Origin: Anaeromyxobacter_A sp035636195
Lineage (GTDB): Bacteria; Myxococcota; Myxococcia; Myxococcales; Anaeromyxobacteraceae
Assembly (NCBI GenBank): GCA_035636195.1
Contig: DASPZP010000120.1
Coordinates: forward strand, 1 to 23,019
Reading direction: 5' to 3'
DNA length: 23,019 bases
Shown here: positions 1-5,825 of the stretch, in pieces
How the letters are laid out: each line of letters starts with the position of its first letter
Numbering within the stretch: position 1 is the first letter of the stretch
Position numbers and translations under genes: made by a program
Notes under the pieces: model-generated
The model's input: the letters and a program-made list of their open reading frames with translations, nothing else
The model's database searches: none
Told to the model about the DNA's origin: nothing

Positions 1-805
1 GGCACGCCTCGGCGACGTCGACGGCGTTCTCGAGCCCCTCCGGGAAGTCGGGCCAGAGCTGCGCCATCTCCTCGGCGCCCTTGAGCGTCCGCTCCGCGTT
101 GGGGAACAGCCGGCGCCCCACCTTCTCGACGGTGATTCCGAGCCGGATGCAGGTGAGCACGTCCTGCAGCGGCTGCCGGGCGCGCGCGTGAGTGTGGGCG
201 TCGTTCGTGATCGCCACTGCGATCCCCAGCCGCCGCCCGACGCTGCGCGCAGCCGCGATGCGCGTCTCCTCTCCTGCCACGTGGTGGCGCTCGACGGCGA
301 GCGCCAGCCGCCGCCCGAAAGCCTCGCGCAGGCGGGACGCCGCCTCGGCGTCGGCGCCGGGGTAGAGGGCGAACAGCCCGCGTGGCCGCTCGGCCACCTG
401 GGAGAACGGGAGGTCGATCACGCGTTCCTGCCCGACCTGCCGGACGAGGCGCCGCACGGGCGTGGCCAGGCCCTCCGCGATCCCGCAGTGCGCCTGGCTC
501 ACGAGCCGGCACAGCCCGGCATAGCCCTCGCGATCCTGGGCGAGGAGCACGAGCGGGGCAGTCGGGAAGGGCCCGGGCGAGAGCTCGCGGCAGGTGAGCT
601 CCACGCCGGTGACGAGCGCGAGGCCGCGCCGCTTCGCCTCGGCGTGGGCGCGCACCACCCCGTAGAGCCCGTTCACGTCCGTGAGCGCGAGCGCGGCGAT
701 CCCGAGCTCGGCGGCGCAGCCGACCAGCTCCTCGGGGTGGCTCGCGCCACGCAAGAAGGAGAAGCACGACTTCGCGCGCAGCTCGGCATAGCGGGGTGGA
801 GCCAT
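1..805 (-). CDS. dnaE2: Error-prone DNA polymerase DnaE2, N-terminal part (cut by window edge)
   Basis: This is the first 268 residues of a DnaE2 (ImuC) type C-family polymerase; the reading frame is still open at position 1, so the catalytic palm and the C-terminus lie outside the window. DnaE2 is the translesion polymerase of the ImuA-ImuB-DnaE2 mutasome, acting at damaged template sites. The start ATG (805-803) is followed by YAELRAKSCFSFLRGASHPE, the typical DnaE2 opening of the PHP domain. Further PHP-family signatures are ALTDVNGLYGVVRAH (about residues 43-57), TGVELTC, and near residue 210 the block TNDAHTHARARQPLQDVL, which in this family precedes a PNAERTL-like segment, also present. 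A GAGGGAGA ribosome-binding site lies 10 bases before the ATG. The gene begins 30 bases after the imuB stop, so it is the third gene of the operon. The family assignment is secure; activity cannot be judged from this fragment. Confidence 0.93.
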   Translation of the reverse strand, partial: MAPPRYAELRAKSCFSFLRGASHPEELVGCAAELGIAALALTDVNGLYGVVRAHAEAKRRGLALVTGVELTCRELSPGPFPTAPLVLLAQDREGYAGLCRLVSQAHCGIAEGLATPVRRLVRQVGQERVIDLPFSQVAERPRGLFALYPGADAEAASRLREAFGRRLALAVERHHVAGEETRIAAARSVGRRLGIAVAITNDAHTHARARQPLQDVLTCIRLGITVEKVGRRLFPNAERTLKGAEEMAQLWPDFPEGLENAVDVAEAC

Positions 806-835
806 GGGCGTGCGATCTCCCTCGGTACGTCACCA

Positions 836-2473
836 TCAGTCGAAAAAGCCGTGCAGCCAGAGCCGTCCATCGGCGGCGTCACGGAAGATCCAGCAGTCGC
901 CGAGGCCCTCGACGCGGGCGCGGTGGTAGTCGCGATCGAACGGCTCCGCCCACCACTCACCGGCGAGCCGCTCCGCCGGCGAGAGCTCGAGGACGCGCAG
1001 CGTCCGGCCCATCGCGCGCACAGCGGTGAGCCGTCCGCCCTCGCCCAGCGCGAGGAGCGGCTCGGGGTGGGCGAGGAGCCGGGTGGGCCGGGCCGCAGCG
1101 GTCGGGGTCGCGGTCGAGGTCGAGGTCGCGGCCCTTCGACTACGCGTCGCTTCTGGCGCCGCTACGCTCAGGGCGGACGGTTCCGAGGTCGAGGTCGGGG
1201 TCCGCCGCCTCCCCTTCACGGCCCCCTCCTTCTTTCGCCCGAACGCGGCCGTCCGGTACGCCCCCTCCGGCCGGTGACGATCGACCGGCTCGGCCGCGAA
1301 GAGCGCCTCTTCACCGAGCCGGGCGGCGAGGCGGGTCAATACGGTCTCGAGCGCGGCGAGCTGCTGCGGGCGTTCGTCGAGGGCGAGCTGCTCGACCGGA
1401 GCGGTCGCTGCCTCCGCCACCGCGAGCGTCGCCCCCACCACCGCGCCCGGCAGCCGCAAGCTCCCGAGCCGCTCGCGCAGGACGAGCAGCCAGCGCGAGG
1501 CGGCGGCGGTGGGGAGGGCGAGCGCGATGGCGACCCGCTCCACGCCGTGCGGATCCAGGCGGAGCGTCAGCGCCAGCCGGGTCGCGCCGAGCCCGCGCCC
1601 GGCCAGCCGCGCCGCGAGCCGATCGGAGAGCCGCTTCAGCCCGAAGAGGAGCGGCTCCGAGCTCTCCAGCGGCGCCTCCAGCTCGAGGCGCTCCTCGGGC
1701 AAGCGCTCCGGCGTGTAGGGTACGAGGGGCGAAGGATCGTCGCCATGCGAGAGCCGCCAGGCCGCGAGCCCGGGGGCCCCGAGGCGATGCGCCAGCGTCT
1801 CGGGCGGGAAGCGAGCCAGTTCGCCCACCCGCGAGAGCCCGAGTGCGAGGAGTCGCGCCTCGAGGGGAGCGGGTAGCTCGAGCGCGCCGAGAGGTAGCAC
1901 TCCCAGCGCAAGAGTACCTTCACCGGCCCCGGGCCCACGCCCGTGCCGCGCCAACGCCCGCGCCGGCGCGCGGCCGTTCGCCACCGCCGCCCGCGCGCGC
2001 AGGCCGAGCCCCGCCGCGAGCGCGACCGCCGCATCCGCCAGCGCCGCTTCCCCCTCGCCCCTCGGCCCGAGGAGGTGCGCCGCGCTCGCGTCGAGGAGGA
2101 GCGCGTCGGGAGACGCGACCTCGACCGCCGGAGCGAGCGCGAGGAGCGCCTCGGCCAGCCCCTCCAGCGCGGCGCGATCCTCGGCCTCATCGACCGCCAC
2201 CACCTCCAGGTCCGCACAGGCGGCGTGGCCCTGGGCGAGCGCCTCGCCGGGGCGCACCCCGCGCGCGCGCGCCTCGGCATCGCAGGCGATGATGCGCCCT
2301 TCTCGCTCGATGGCGAGCGGCGACCGCGCCCTGTCGCGCGCGGCCCCGGCCGCCTCGCGCCCGCGCAAGACCCGCTGCAGCGGCAGATCAGGGAGGAAGA
2401 GCGCGACGAGCCGCGGCCCGCTCGGGAGAGGCAACGGCGCGCGCCCTCCCGCTGCAGCGAGCTCAAGCTGCAT
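836..2473 (-). CDS. imuB: ImuB, catalytically degenerate Y-family polymerase-like mutasome subunit
   Basis: This 545-residue protein belongs to the ImuB branch of Y-family polymerases, which in studied bacteria is an adaptor that brings DnaE2 to the beta clamp and does not itself polymerise. The N-terminal palm begins near LVALFLPDLPLQRVLR (residues 22-37). The place where active Y-family enzymes have SxDE reads SPDA (121-124), so a metal-binding glutamate is missing, as expected for ImuB. A helix-hairpin-helix-like stretch (GLSRVGELARFP, about 212-223) and a little-finger-like region follow. EQLALDE (361-367) is a candidate clamp-binding motif. Residues 412-463 form a Thr/Ser/Ala/Arg-rich linker, and the end (FDRDYHRARVEGLGDCWIFR...WLHGFF) matches the C-terminal domain common in ImuB. 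The frame is open to 2965, but ATG 2473 is chosen because it overlaps the imuA stop by 11 bases. Confidence 0.9.
   Translation of the reverse strand: MQLELAAAGGRAPLPLPSGPRLVALFLPDLPLQRVLRGREAAGAARDRARSPLAIEREGRIIACDAEARARGVRPGEALAQGHAACADLEVVAVDEAEDRAALEGLAEALLALAPAVEVASPDALLLDASAAHLLGPRGEGEAALADAAVALAAGLGLRARAAVANGRAPARALARHGRGPGAGEGTLALGVLPLGALELPAPLEARLLALGLSRVGELARFPPETLAHRLGAPGLAAWRLSHGDDPSPLVPYTPERLPEERLELEAPLESSEPLLFGLKRLSDRLAARLAGRGLGATRLALTLRLDPHGVERVAIALALPTAAASRWLLVLRERLGSLRLPGAVVGATLAVAEAATAPVEQLALDERPQQLAALETVLTRLAARLGEEALFAAEPVDRHRPEGAYRTAAFGRKKEGAVKGRRRTPTSTSEPSALSVAAPEATRSRRAATSTSTATPTAAARPTRLLAHPEPLLALGEGGRLTAVRAMGRTLRVLELSPAERLAGEWWAEPFDRDYHRARVEGLGDCWIFRDAADGRLWLHGFFD
1100..1129. 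repeat. Tandem hexamer repeat (GGTCGN)x5 inside the imuB linker
   Basis: Five consecutive hexamers GGTCGG, GGTCGC, GGTCGA, GGTCGA, GGTCGC are visible on the plus strand. They encode alternating Thr-Ser/Thr-Ala residues of the ImuB linker on the minus strand. Two further copies (GGTCGA GGTCGG) occur at 1187-1198. The unit is a multiple of three, so copy-number change would lengthen or shorten the linker without shifting the frame. Confidence 0.8.
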
Positions 2474-3095
2474 GGATCGCCTCGCGCCCTGAGCCGCGCT
2501 GCACCCGGTCGCCTGCGGCGAGCTCGAGTCGCACCGCCGCCGGTATGCGAGGGCCCTCGGGTCGGGCGAGCCAGAGACCGACCGACCCGCCCTTCTCCGC
2601 GGCCGCCCGGACCCGCCGCAGCATCGCGTCCACCGCCGCTCCCCCGGGCGCCCGGCCGCGGGCGCCCTCCACCGGCACGTCGACGGCAACCGCCTCGAAC
2701 GCACCACTCCCGAGGAGCGCCTCCGCCGCCCACAACCCGGGCCAGGGCTCGCCAGGGCCAGCGGCCGGGCGCACCACGAGCAGGCGATCGAGATCGACCC
2801 CCAGCGCCGCCGCTGCCGGCGGATAGAGCTCGCCCCGACCATCGACGAAGGCGCCGAGGCCGCGCTCTCCCATGGCGGCGGCGAGCGCCGCCAGGGCGAC
2901 CGCCGTCTTGCCACTGGCCGGCCCTCCGCAGAGCTCCGCCAGCGCACCGCGAGGAAACCCGCCACCAGGGAGGAGCGCGTCGATGGCCGCCCGTCCGCTC
3001 GGCACCGGGCGCACCGCCGCGATGGAAGGCTTCCGTTCCAGCCGCCGGATCTCCAGCCGGAGCCCCTCGATGATTTCGCTCGCGCTCGCCGCCAT
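2463..3095 (-). CDS. imuA: ImuA, RecA-like mutasome accessory protein
   Basis: This 210-residue protein is the first gene of the mutasome operon. It resembles the ImuA/SulA-like RecA relatives that always accompany imuB and dnaE2 and that help assemble the translesion complex at blocked forks. The RecA-like core carries a Walker A motif GGPASGKTA (about residues 57-65), preceded by LLPGGGFPRGALAEL, typical for the family. A later segment (AFEAVAVDVPVE, about 133-144) occupies the Walker B position, with the usual hydrophobic run before an aspartate. The protein is shorter than RecA and lacks its C-terminal domain, as usual for ImuA. ATG 3095 is supported by GGAGGT at 3109-3104, eight bases upstream. 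The stop overlaps the imuB start by 11 bases, so translational coupling is likely. Expression is probably LexA-controlled through the box at 3123-3139. Confidence 0.88.
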   Translation of the reverse strand: MAASASEIIEGLRLEIRRLERKPSIAAVRPVPSGRAAIDALLPGGGFPRGALAELCGGPASGKTAVALAALAAAMGERGLGAFVDGRGELYPPAAAALGVDLDRLLVVRPAAGPGEPWPGLWAAEALLGSGAFEAVAVDVPVEGARGRAPGGAAVDAMLRRVRAAAEKGGSVGLWLARPEGPRIPAAVRLELAAGDRVQRGSGREAIHAA

Positions 3096-3115
3096 GCCTG
3101 ATGACCTCCACCTCG

Positions 3116-3145
3116 ATACTAGCTGCTCGTATGTTCAGGTAACAA
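3116..3145 (-). promoter_or_regulatory. Candidate promoter of the imuA-imuB-dnaE2 operon
   Basis: On the minus strand a -35-like TTGTTA (3145-3140) and a -10-like TAGTAT (3121-3116) are separated by 18 bases; each matches the housekeeping consensus at four of six positions. The predicted start of transcription near 3109 leaves a leader of only about 14 bases that begins with the GGAGGT ribosome-binding site. The whole spacer is filled by the LexA-box candidate, which strengthens the call. Confidence 0.5.
3123..3139 (+). promoter_or_regulatory. Candidate LexA (SOS) box upstream of imuA
   Basis: CTGCTCGTATGTTCAGG matches 15 of 17 positions of the Myxococcus xanthus LexA-box consensus as I remember it (CTRHAMRYBYGTTCAGS). 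It is an imperfect inverted repeat: GTTCAG on the right arm and CTGCTC on the left, with four spacer bases, where a perfect left arm would be CTGAAC. It lies between the -35 and -10 candidates of the imuA promoter, so bound repressor would block RNA polymerase. imuA-imuB-dnaE2 cassettes are known LexA targets in many bacteria. Confidence 0.65.
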
Positions 3146-3334
3146 GGAGGTCTGACAGGCGCAACGGCCAGGCACGCCCGGTCGACTTAGCGGCGCCAGC
3201 TCGCCCGACCGAGGATCGTAACTAGGGCTACCGACTAGAAAAAATCGTCCTTAGGCTCCAGGAAGCCGACAGGTGGGAGGCGACGGTATTCGCCGGCCTC
3301 CTTTCGAAACTCGAATAGAGCCAGGGGGGAAGAG

Positions 3335-4303
3335 ATGATGAAAAAGACGGGATGGGGCTTCGGCCTCGCAGCCGCGCTGACGCTCATCGTGGGTCAGGCG
3401 CAGGCTCAAACCGCGCCCAGCGGCAGCGGCACCTCCAGCGGAAGCAGCACCTCCGGATCGCCCAGCACCTCGCGTGACTCGAGCACCGGCTCGATGGGCA
3501 GCGCCACCGACAAGAGCACCGGCTCGACCGGCGCGTCCGGCTCCATGGGCACTGGCTCGGGCGCCACGTCCTCGACTGACAGCACCTCCCCGAGCGGCCA
3601 CTTCGACTCGCTGCAAGGGAAGGTGCAGAAGTTCGACCGCAGCAAGAACACGCTCACCCTCTCCGGCAGCGCCCAGCCGCTGAAGATCGACTCCAGCACG
3701 CAGGTCATGAAGGACGGCTCGCGCGCCTCGATCGACGACATCAAGGAGGGCGACCAGGTCCGCGCCAGCTACTCCGGCTCGGGTGATATGCTCAACGTGA
3801 AGAGCATCGACATCACCTCCTCGGGCGCGGCCGGGGAGAGCTCGAAGAGCAGCACCTCCGGCAGCTCGAGCTCTCCGAGCGGCACGGGCACGAGCGGCAC
3901 AAGCTCCGGCACGACCGGCACGTCCGGCTCGTCCGGCTCGTCCGCCGGCTCACTCGACCGCAGCGGCTCGAGCCAGGGCAGCATGGGCACTGGATCGACC
4001 GGCTCCGGCACCACCGACTCGAGCTCCAGCTCCTCCACGGGCTCGAGCCCATCCTCGAGCGGCACGGGCAGCTCCGGCAGCAGCATGGGCAGCTCCACCG
4101 AGAGCCCCGGCGCAACCGGCTCCACCGGTTCGACGAAGGACGACATGAGCGGCTCGTCCTCGACGACGACCACCAAGAAGCACTCGAAGAAGAAGCACCA
4201 GGGCAGCAGCTCGACCGGCACGACCGACTCGACCGGCACGACCGGCACGACCGACCCGTCCGGAACCGGAACCGGAACGCAGAGCGAGTCCACGACCAAG
4301 TAA
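3335..4303 (+). CDS. Secreted Ser/Gly/Thr-rich protein with a small DUF5666-like beta domain
   Basis: This is a 322-residue exported protein of unknown function. MMKKTGWGFGLAAALTLIVG followed by QAQAQ is a clear signal peptide, probably cut after AQA near residue 24. Residues 25-86 and 162-322 are almost entirely Ser, Gly and Thr with Asp and Pro, low in complexity and built partly from 9-base tandem repeats. Between them, residues 87-161 form an ordinary-looking domain (GKVQKFDRSKNTLTLSG, then LKIDSSTQVMKDG, then IKEGDQVRASY). It resembles DUF5666/OB-like domains, in which short beta strands end in a GDxV turn. A basic patch KKHSKKKH lies near residue 280. GGGGGAAGAG precedes the start; ATG 3335 and ATG 3338 are both possible. 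The gene is divergent from imuA and no promoter stands out. A cell-surface or periplasmic stress role is only a guess. Confidence 0.8.
   Translation: MMKKTGWGFGLAAALTLIVGQAQAQTAPSGSGTSSGSSTSGSPSTSRDSSTGSMGSATDKSTGSTGASGSMGTGSGATSSTDSTSPSGHFDSLQGKVQKFDRSKNTLTLSGSAQPLKIDSSTQVMKDGSRASIDDIKEGDQVRASYSGSGDMLNVKSIDITSSGAAGESSKSSTSGSSSSPSGTGTSGTSSGTTGTSGSSGSSAGSLDRSGSSQGSMGTGSTGSGTTDSSSSSSTGSSPSSSGTGSSGSSMGSSTESPGATGSTGSTKDDMSGSSSTTTTKKHSKKKHQGSSSTGTTDSTGTTGTTDPSGTGTGTQSESTTK
3902..3946 (+). repeat. 9-bp tandem repeats in the Ser-rich gene, first block
   Basis: Five consecutive 9-mers of the form NNNNCCGGC are seen: AGCTCCGGC, ACGACCGGC, ACGTCCGGC, TCGTCCGGC, TCGTCCGCC. They encode Ser/Thr-Ser/Thr-Gly triplets. 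The period keeps the reading frame. Confidence 0.75.
4212..4255 (+). repeat. 9-bp tandem repeats in the Ser-rich gene, second block
   Basis: Four copies and a partial fifth of CGACCGGCA-like 9-mers (variant CGACCGACT) encode alternating STG/TTG/TTD triplets near the C-terminus. The repeats are nearly exact, which suggests recent expansion or slippage. Confidence 0.75.
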
Positions 4304-4328
4304 CCGTCACGCCCGGCGTGCAGCGAGG

Positions 4329-4359
4329 AAAGGGCGGCGGCCGGGGGCCGTCGCCCTTT
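4329..4359. terminator. Hairpin terminator between convergent genes
   Basis: AAAGGGCGGCGGCC (4329-4342) pairs with GGCCGTCGCCCTTT (4346-4359) over 14 base pairs with one G-U wobble and a three-base loop. The A and T runs close the outer stem on both sides, so it could stop transcription from the Ser-rich gene (plus) and from the thioredoxin operon (minus). The trailing T tract on either side is short, so a bidirectional role is inferred from position. Confidence 0.7.
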
Positions 4360-4395
4360 CGTTCGAGGGCGCACTATCCCCGAGGCGCGCGGCCT

Positions 4396-4785
4396 TCACG
4401 GCCCGGGGGGTGTCTCGCTCTTCCGTTCGGCCGAGATCTGGTTCCGCACCGCCTCCATGTCGAGCGCGCGCACCTTCCGGATGAGGTCCTCCAGCGCCAT
4501 CTCCGGCAGGGCGCCGGGCTCGGAAAAGAGGAGCACCCGATCGCGCAGGATCATCAGCGTGGGGATGGAGCGGATTTCGAACGCGCTGGCGAGCCCCTGC
4601 TCGACCTCCGTGTTCACCTTGCCAAAGACGAGGTCCGGGTGGCGCGCCGCCACCTGCTCGTAGGTCGGGCCGAACGCGCGGCACGGGCCGCACCACGGCG
4701 CCCACCAGTCGACGAGGACGATCCCGTCCCGCTCCACCACTTCGTTGAAGTTCTGCTCCGTCAGCTCGACCGTGGTCGCGCCCAT
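4396..4785 (-). CDS. trxA: Thioredoxin
   Basis: This is a 129-residue thioredoxin-fold protein that should reduce disulfides in cytoplasmic proteins; it has no signal peptide. The active site is WCGPC (residues 31-35) in the classical context VDWWAPWCGPC, and the cis-proline loop is SIPT (Pro75). The order of strands and helices is that of ordinary thioredoxin (about 105 residues), followed by an extra charged tail (RNQISAERKSETPPGP) of roughly 20 residues. ATG 4785 has GGGGGA about five bases upstream. It lies 84 bases downstream of the receiver-like gene, in the same direction as regB-regA, so it may be the last gene of a redox operon. A hairpin at 4806-4834 sits in that gap. The symbol follows the fold; the extended tail means this could be a paralogue of the main TrxA. 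Confidence 0.88.
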   Translation of the reverse strand: MGATTVELTEQNFNEVVERDGIVLVDWWAPWCGPCRAFGPTYEQVAARHPDLVFGKVNTEVEQGLASAFEIRSIPTLMILRDRVLLFSEPGALPEMALEDLIRKVRALDMEAVRNQISAERKSETPPGP

Positions 4786-4805
4786 GAGGTCCCCCAGGCT
4801 GGTGG

Positions 4806-4834
4806 CACGGGCACCGCGAGCACGCGCACCCGTG
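4806..4834 (-). other. Hairpin in the thioredoxin leader
   Basis: CACGGG (4806-4811) can pair with CCCGTG (4829-4834), and an inner CGCG/CGCG pairing adds to the stem with a small internal loop. It lies 21-49 bases before the thioredoxin start. No T tract follows on the minus strand, so it is not a standard terminator; it could be an RNA-processing or attenuation element, or chance in GC-rich DNA. Confidence 0.35.
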
Positions 4835-4869
4835 AATGATGGTGAGAGGTCGCGAGTGGCGCAAACGGT

Positions 4870-5220
4870 TCAACCCCGGGCGGTCCCGCGCAGGAGCACC
4901 TCGTCGAGGCTCGCGGCGAGCTGCCCGCGGGTGAGCACCTCCTCCACGCCCAGGCCGAGCGCCTCGTCGCGCAAGTCGGTGCGGAGATGGCCGAGGTAGC
5001 CGACGACACGCACGCTCGGCAGCTCGCTTCGGATGGCCCGCAGCTCGTCCATCGCCCCTGCCTCGCCCAGATCGGCCAGTACGAGCTCGGGAGGCCGGCC
5101 CCGCGCCGCTGCCGACAGGGGTGTGTCGCGGGGCGCGAACGCCAGCTCGACCCCCAGCCGCCGGGCGGCGGCGTCGATCTTGGAGCGGAAGAGCAGGTCG
5201 CGAACGGCGGCGAGGATCAT
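4870..5220 (-). CDS. Degenerate response-regulator receiver-like protein
   Basis: This 116-residue single-domain protein has the alternating strand-helix pattern of a CheY-like receiver. An Asp is placed at the end of the third strand (PPELVLADLGEAG, Asp50), where phosphorylation normally occurs. The other receiver hallmarks are missing: there is no acidic pair after strand 1 (it reads LAAVRDLLFRSKI), no Ser/Thr after strand 4 (VVGYLGH), and the invariant Lys is an Arg (Arg98 in LTRGQ). The DLLFRSKI start is, to my memory, shared by uncharacterised pseudo-receivers of other bacteria. It starts 35 bases after regA and precedes thioredoxin, so it probably belongs to the same operon. Its role is unknown; a non-phosphorylated protein-interaction module is the likeliest inference. 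Confidence 0.7.
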   Translation of the reverse strand: MILAAVRDLLFRSKIDAAARRLGVELAFAPRDTPLSAAARGRPPELVLADLGEAGAMDELRAIRSELPSVRVVGYLGHLRTDLRDEALGLGVEEVLTRGQLAASLDEVLLRGTARG

Positions 5221-5255
5221 GGCGGAAGCCTAAGGCCCCGCCCACCTCGCTGCCG

Positions 5256-5825
5256 CTAACGCACGGGTGGGTACTTCTGGAGCTTGCGCTGCAGGGAGCG
5301 GCGGTGGATTCCGAGCCGCCGAGCCGCCTCGCTGATGTTTCCGCCGCAGTCGACCAGCACCCGCTGGATGTGCTCCCACTCGGCGCGCGCCAGCGAGGGC
5401 GTGGCGAAGTGATCGGGGGTGGGCTGCGCGGTGTTCTTCGCGAAGGCGGCCAGGAGCTCGTCGGCGTCGACCGGCTTGGGCAGGTACCCTTCGGCGCCGA
5501 GCTTGGTCGCCTCGACGGCCGTGGCGATGCTCCCGTAGCCGGTGAGGACGAGGACGCGGGTGGCCGGGTCGTGCTCGCGCATCTCGCGCAGAAGCTCGAG
5601 GCCGCTCCGGCCGGGCATGCGGAGGTCGATCACCGCCATCTCGGGCGAGTCGGCCCGGACCTGCTCCATCGCCTCGTCAGCGCTTCCGGCGGTGCGGACG
5701 TCGAAGCCGCGTTCGCGCAGCGCGCGAGCGAGCCGCTCGCGGAGCGTGACGTCGTCGTCGACGAGCAGGATGCTGGGGGACGCATCCTTCGGCGTCTCCG
5801 GGATCTGCGGGGCGGTGGGGTTCAT
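5256..5825 (-). CDS. regA: RegA/PrrA/ActR-family redox response regulator
   Basis: This 189-residue regulator has a receiver domain (about 17-132) and a short Fis-type helix-turn-helix (about 148-186), the architecture and length of RegA/PrrA. Receiver residues are all present: acidic pocket Asp23-Asp25, phosphoacceptor Asp67 in AVIDLRMPG, Thr95 in VLTGYGS, and Lys117 in LPKP. The DNA-binding end GNISEAARRLGIHRRSLQRK is the near-invariant RegA-type recognition block. In proteobacteria these regulators control respiration, CO2 and nitrogen fixation and electron-transfer genes in response to redox state. Its ATG overlaps the regB stop as ATGA, so the two are translationally coupled. The family is secure; the regulon in this organism is unknown. 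A possible self-regulatory site lies at 7225-7239. Confidence 0.88.
   Translation of the reverse strand: MNPTAPQIPETPKDASPSILLVDDDVTLRERLARALRERGFDVRTAGSADEAMEQVRADSPEMAVIDLRMPGRSGLELLREMREHDPATRVLVLTGYGSIATAVEATKLGAEGYLPKPVDADELLAAFAKNTAQPTPDHFATPSLARAEWEHIQRVLVDCGGNISEAARRLGIHRRSLQRKLQKYPPVR

Noticed and set aside
188..1876. Long plus-strand reading frame (562 codons) over dnaE2 and imuB
   Set aside because: Pure antisense shadow: Arg/Gly/Pro/Glu-rich, no recognisable domain, and both minus-strand genes are certain.
3138..3150. GTAACAAGGAGG resembling the 3' end of 16S rRNA
   Set aside because: Only about nine bases match and the flanks do not; coincidence within the imuA promoter region.
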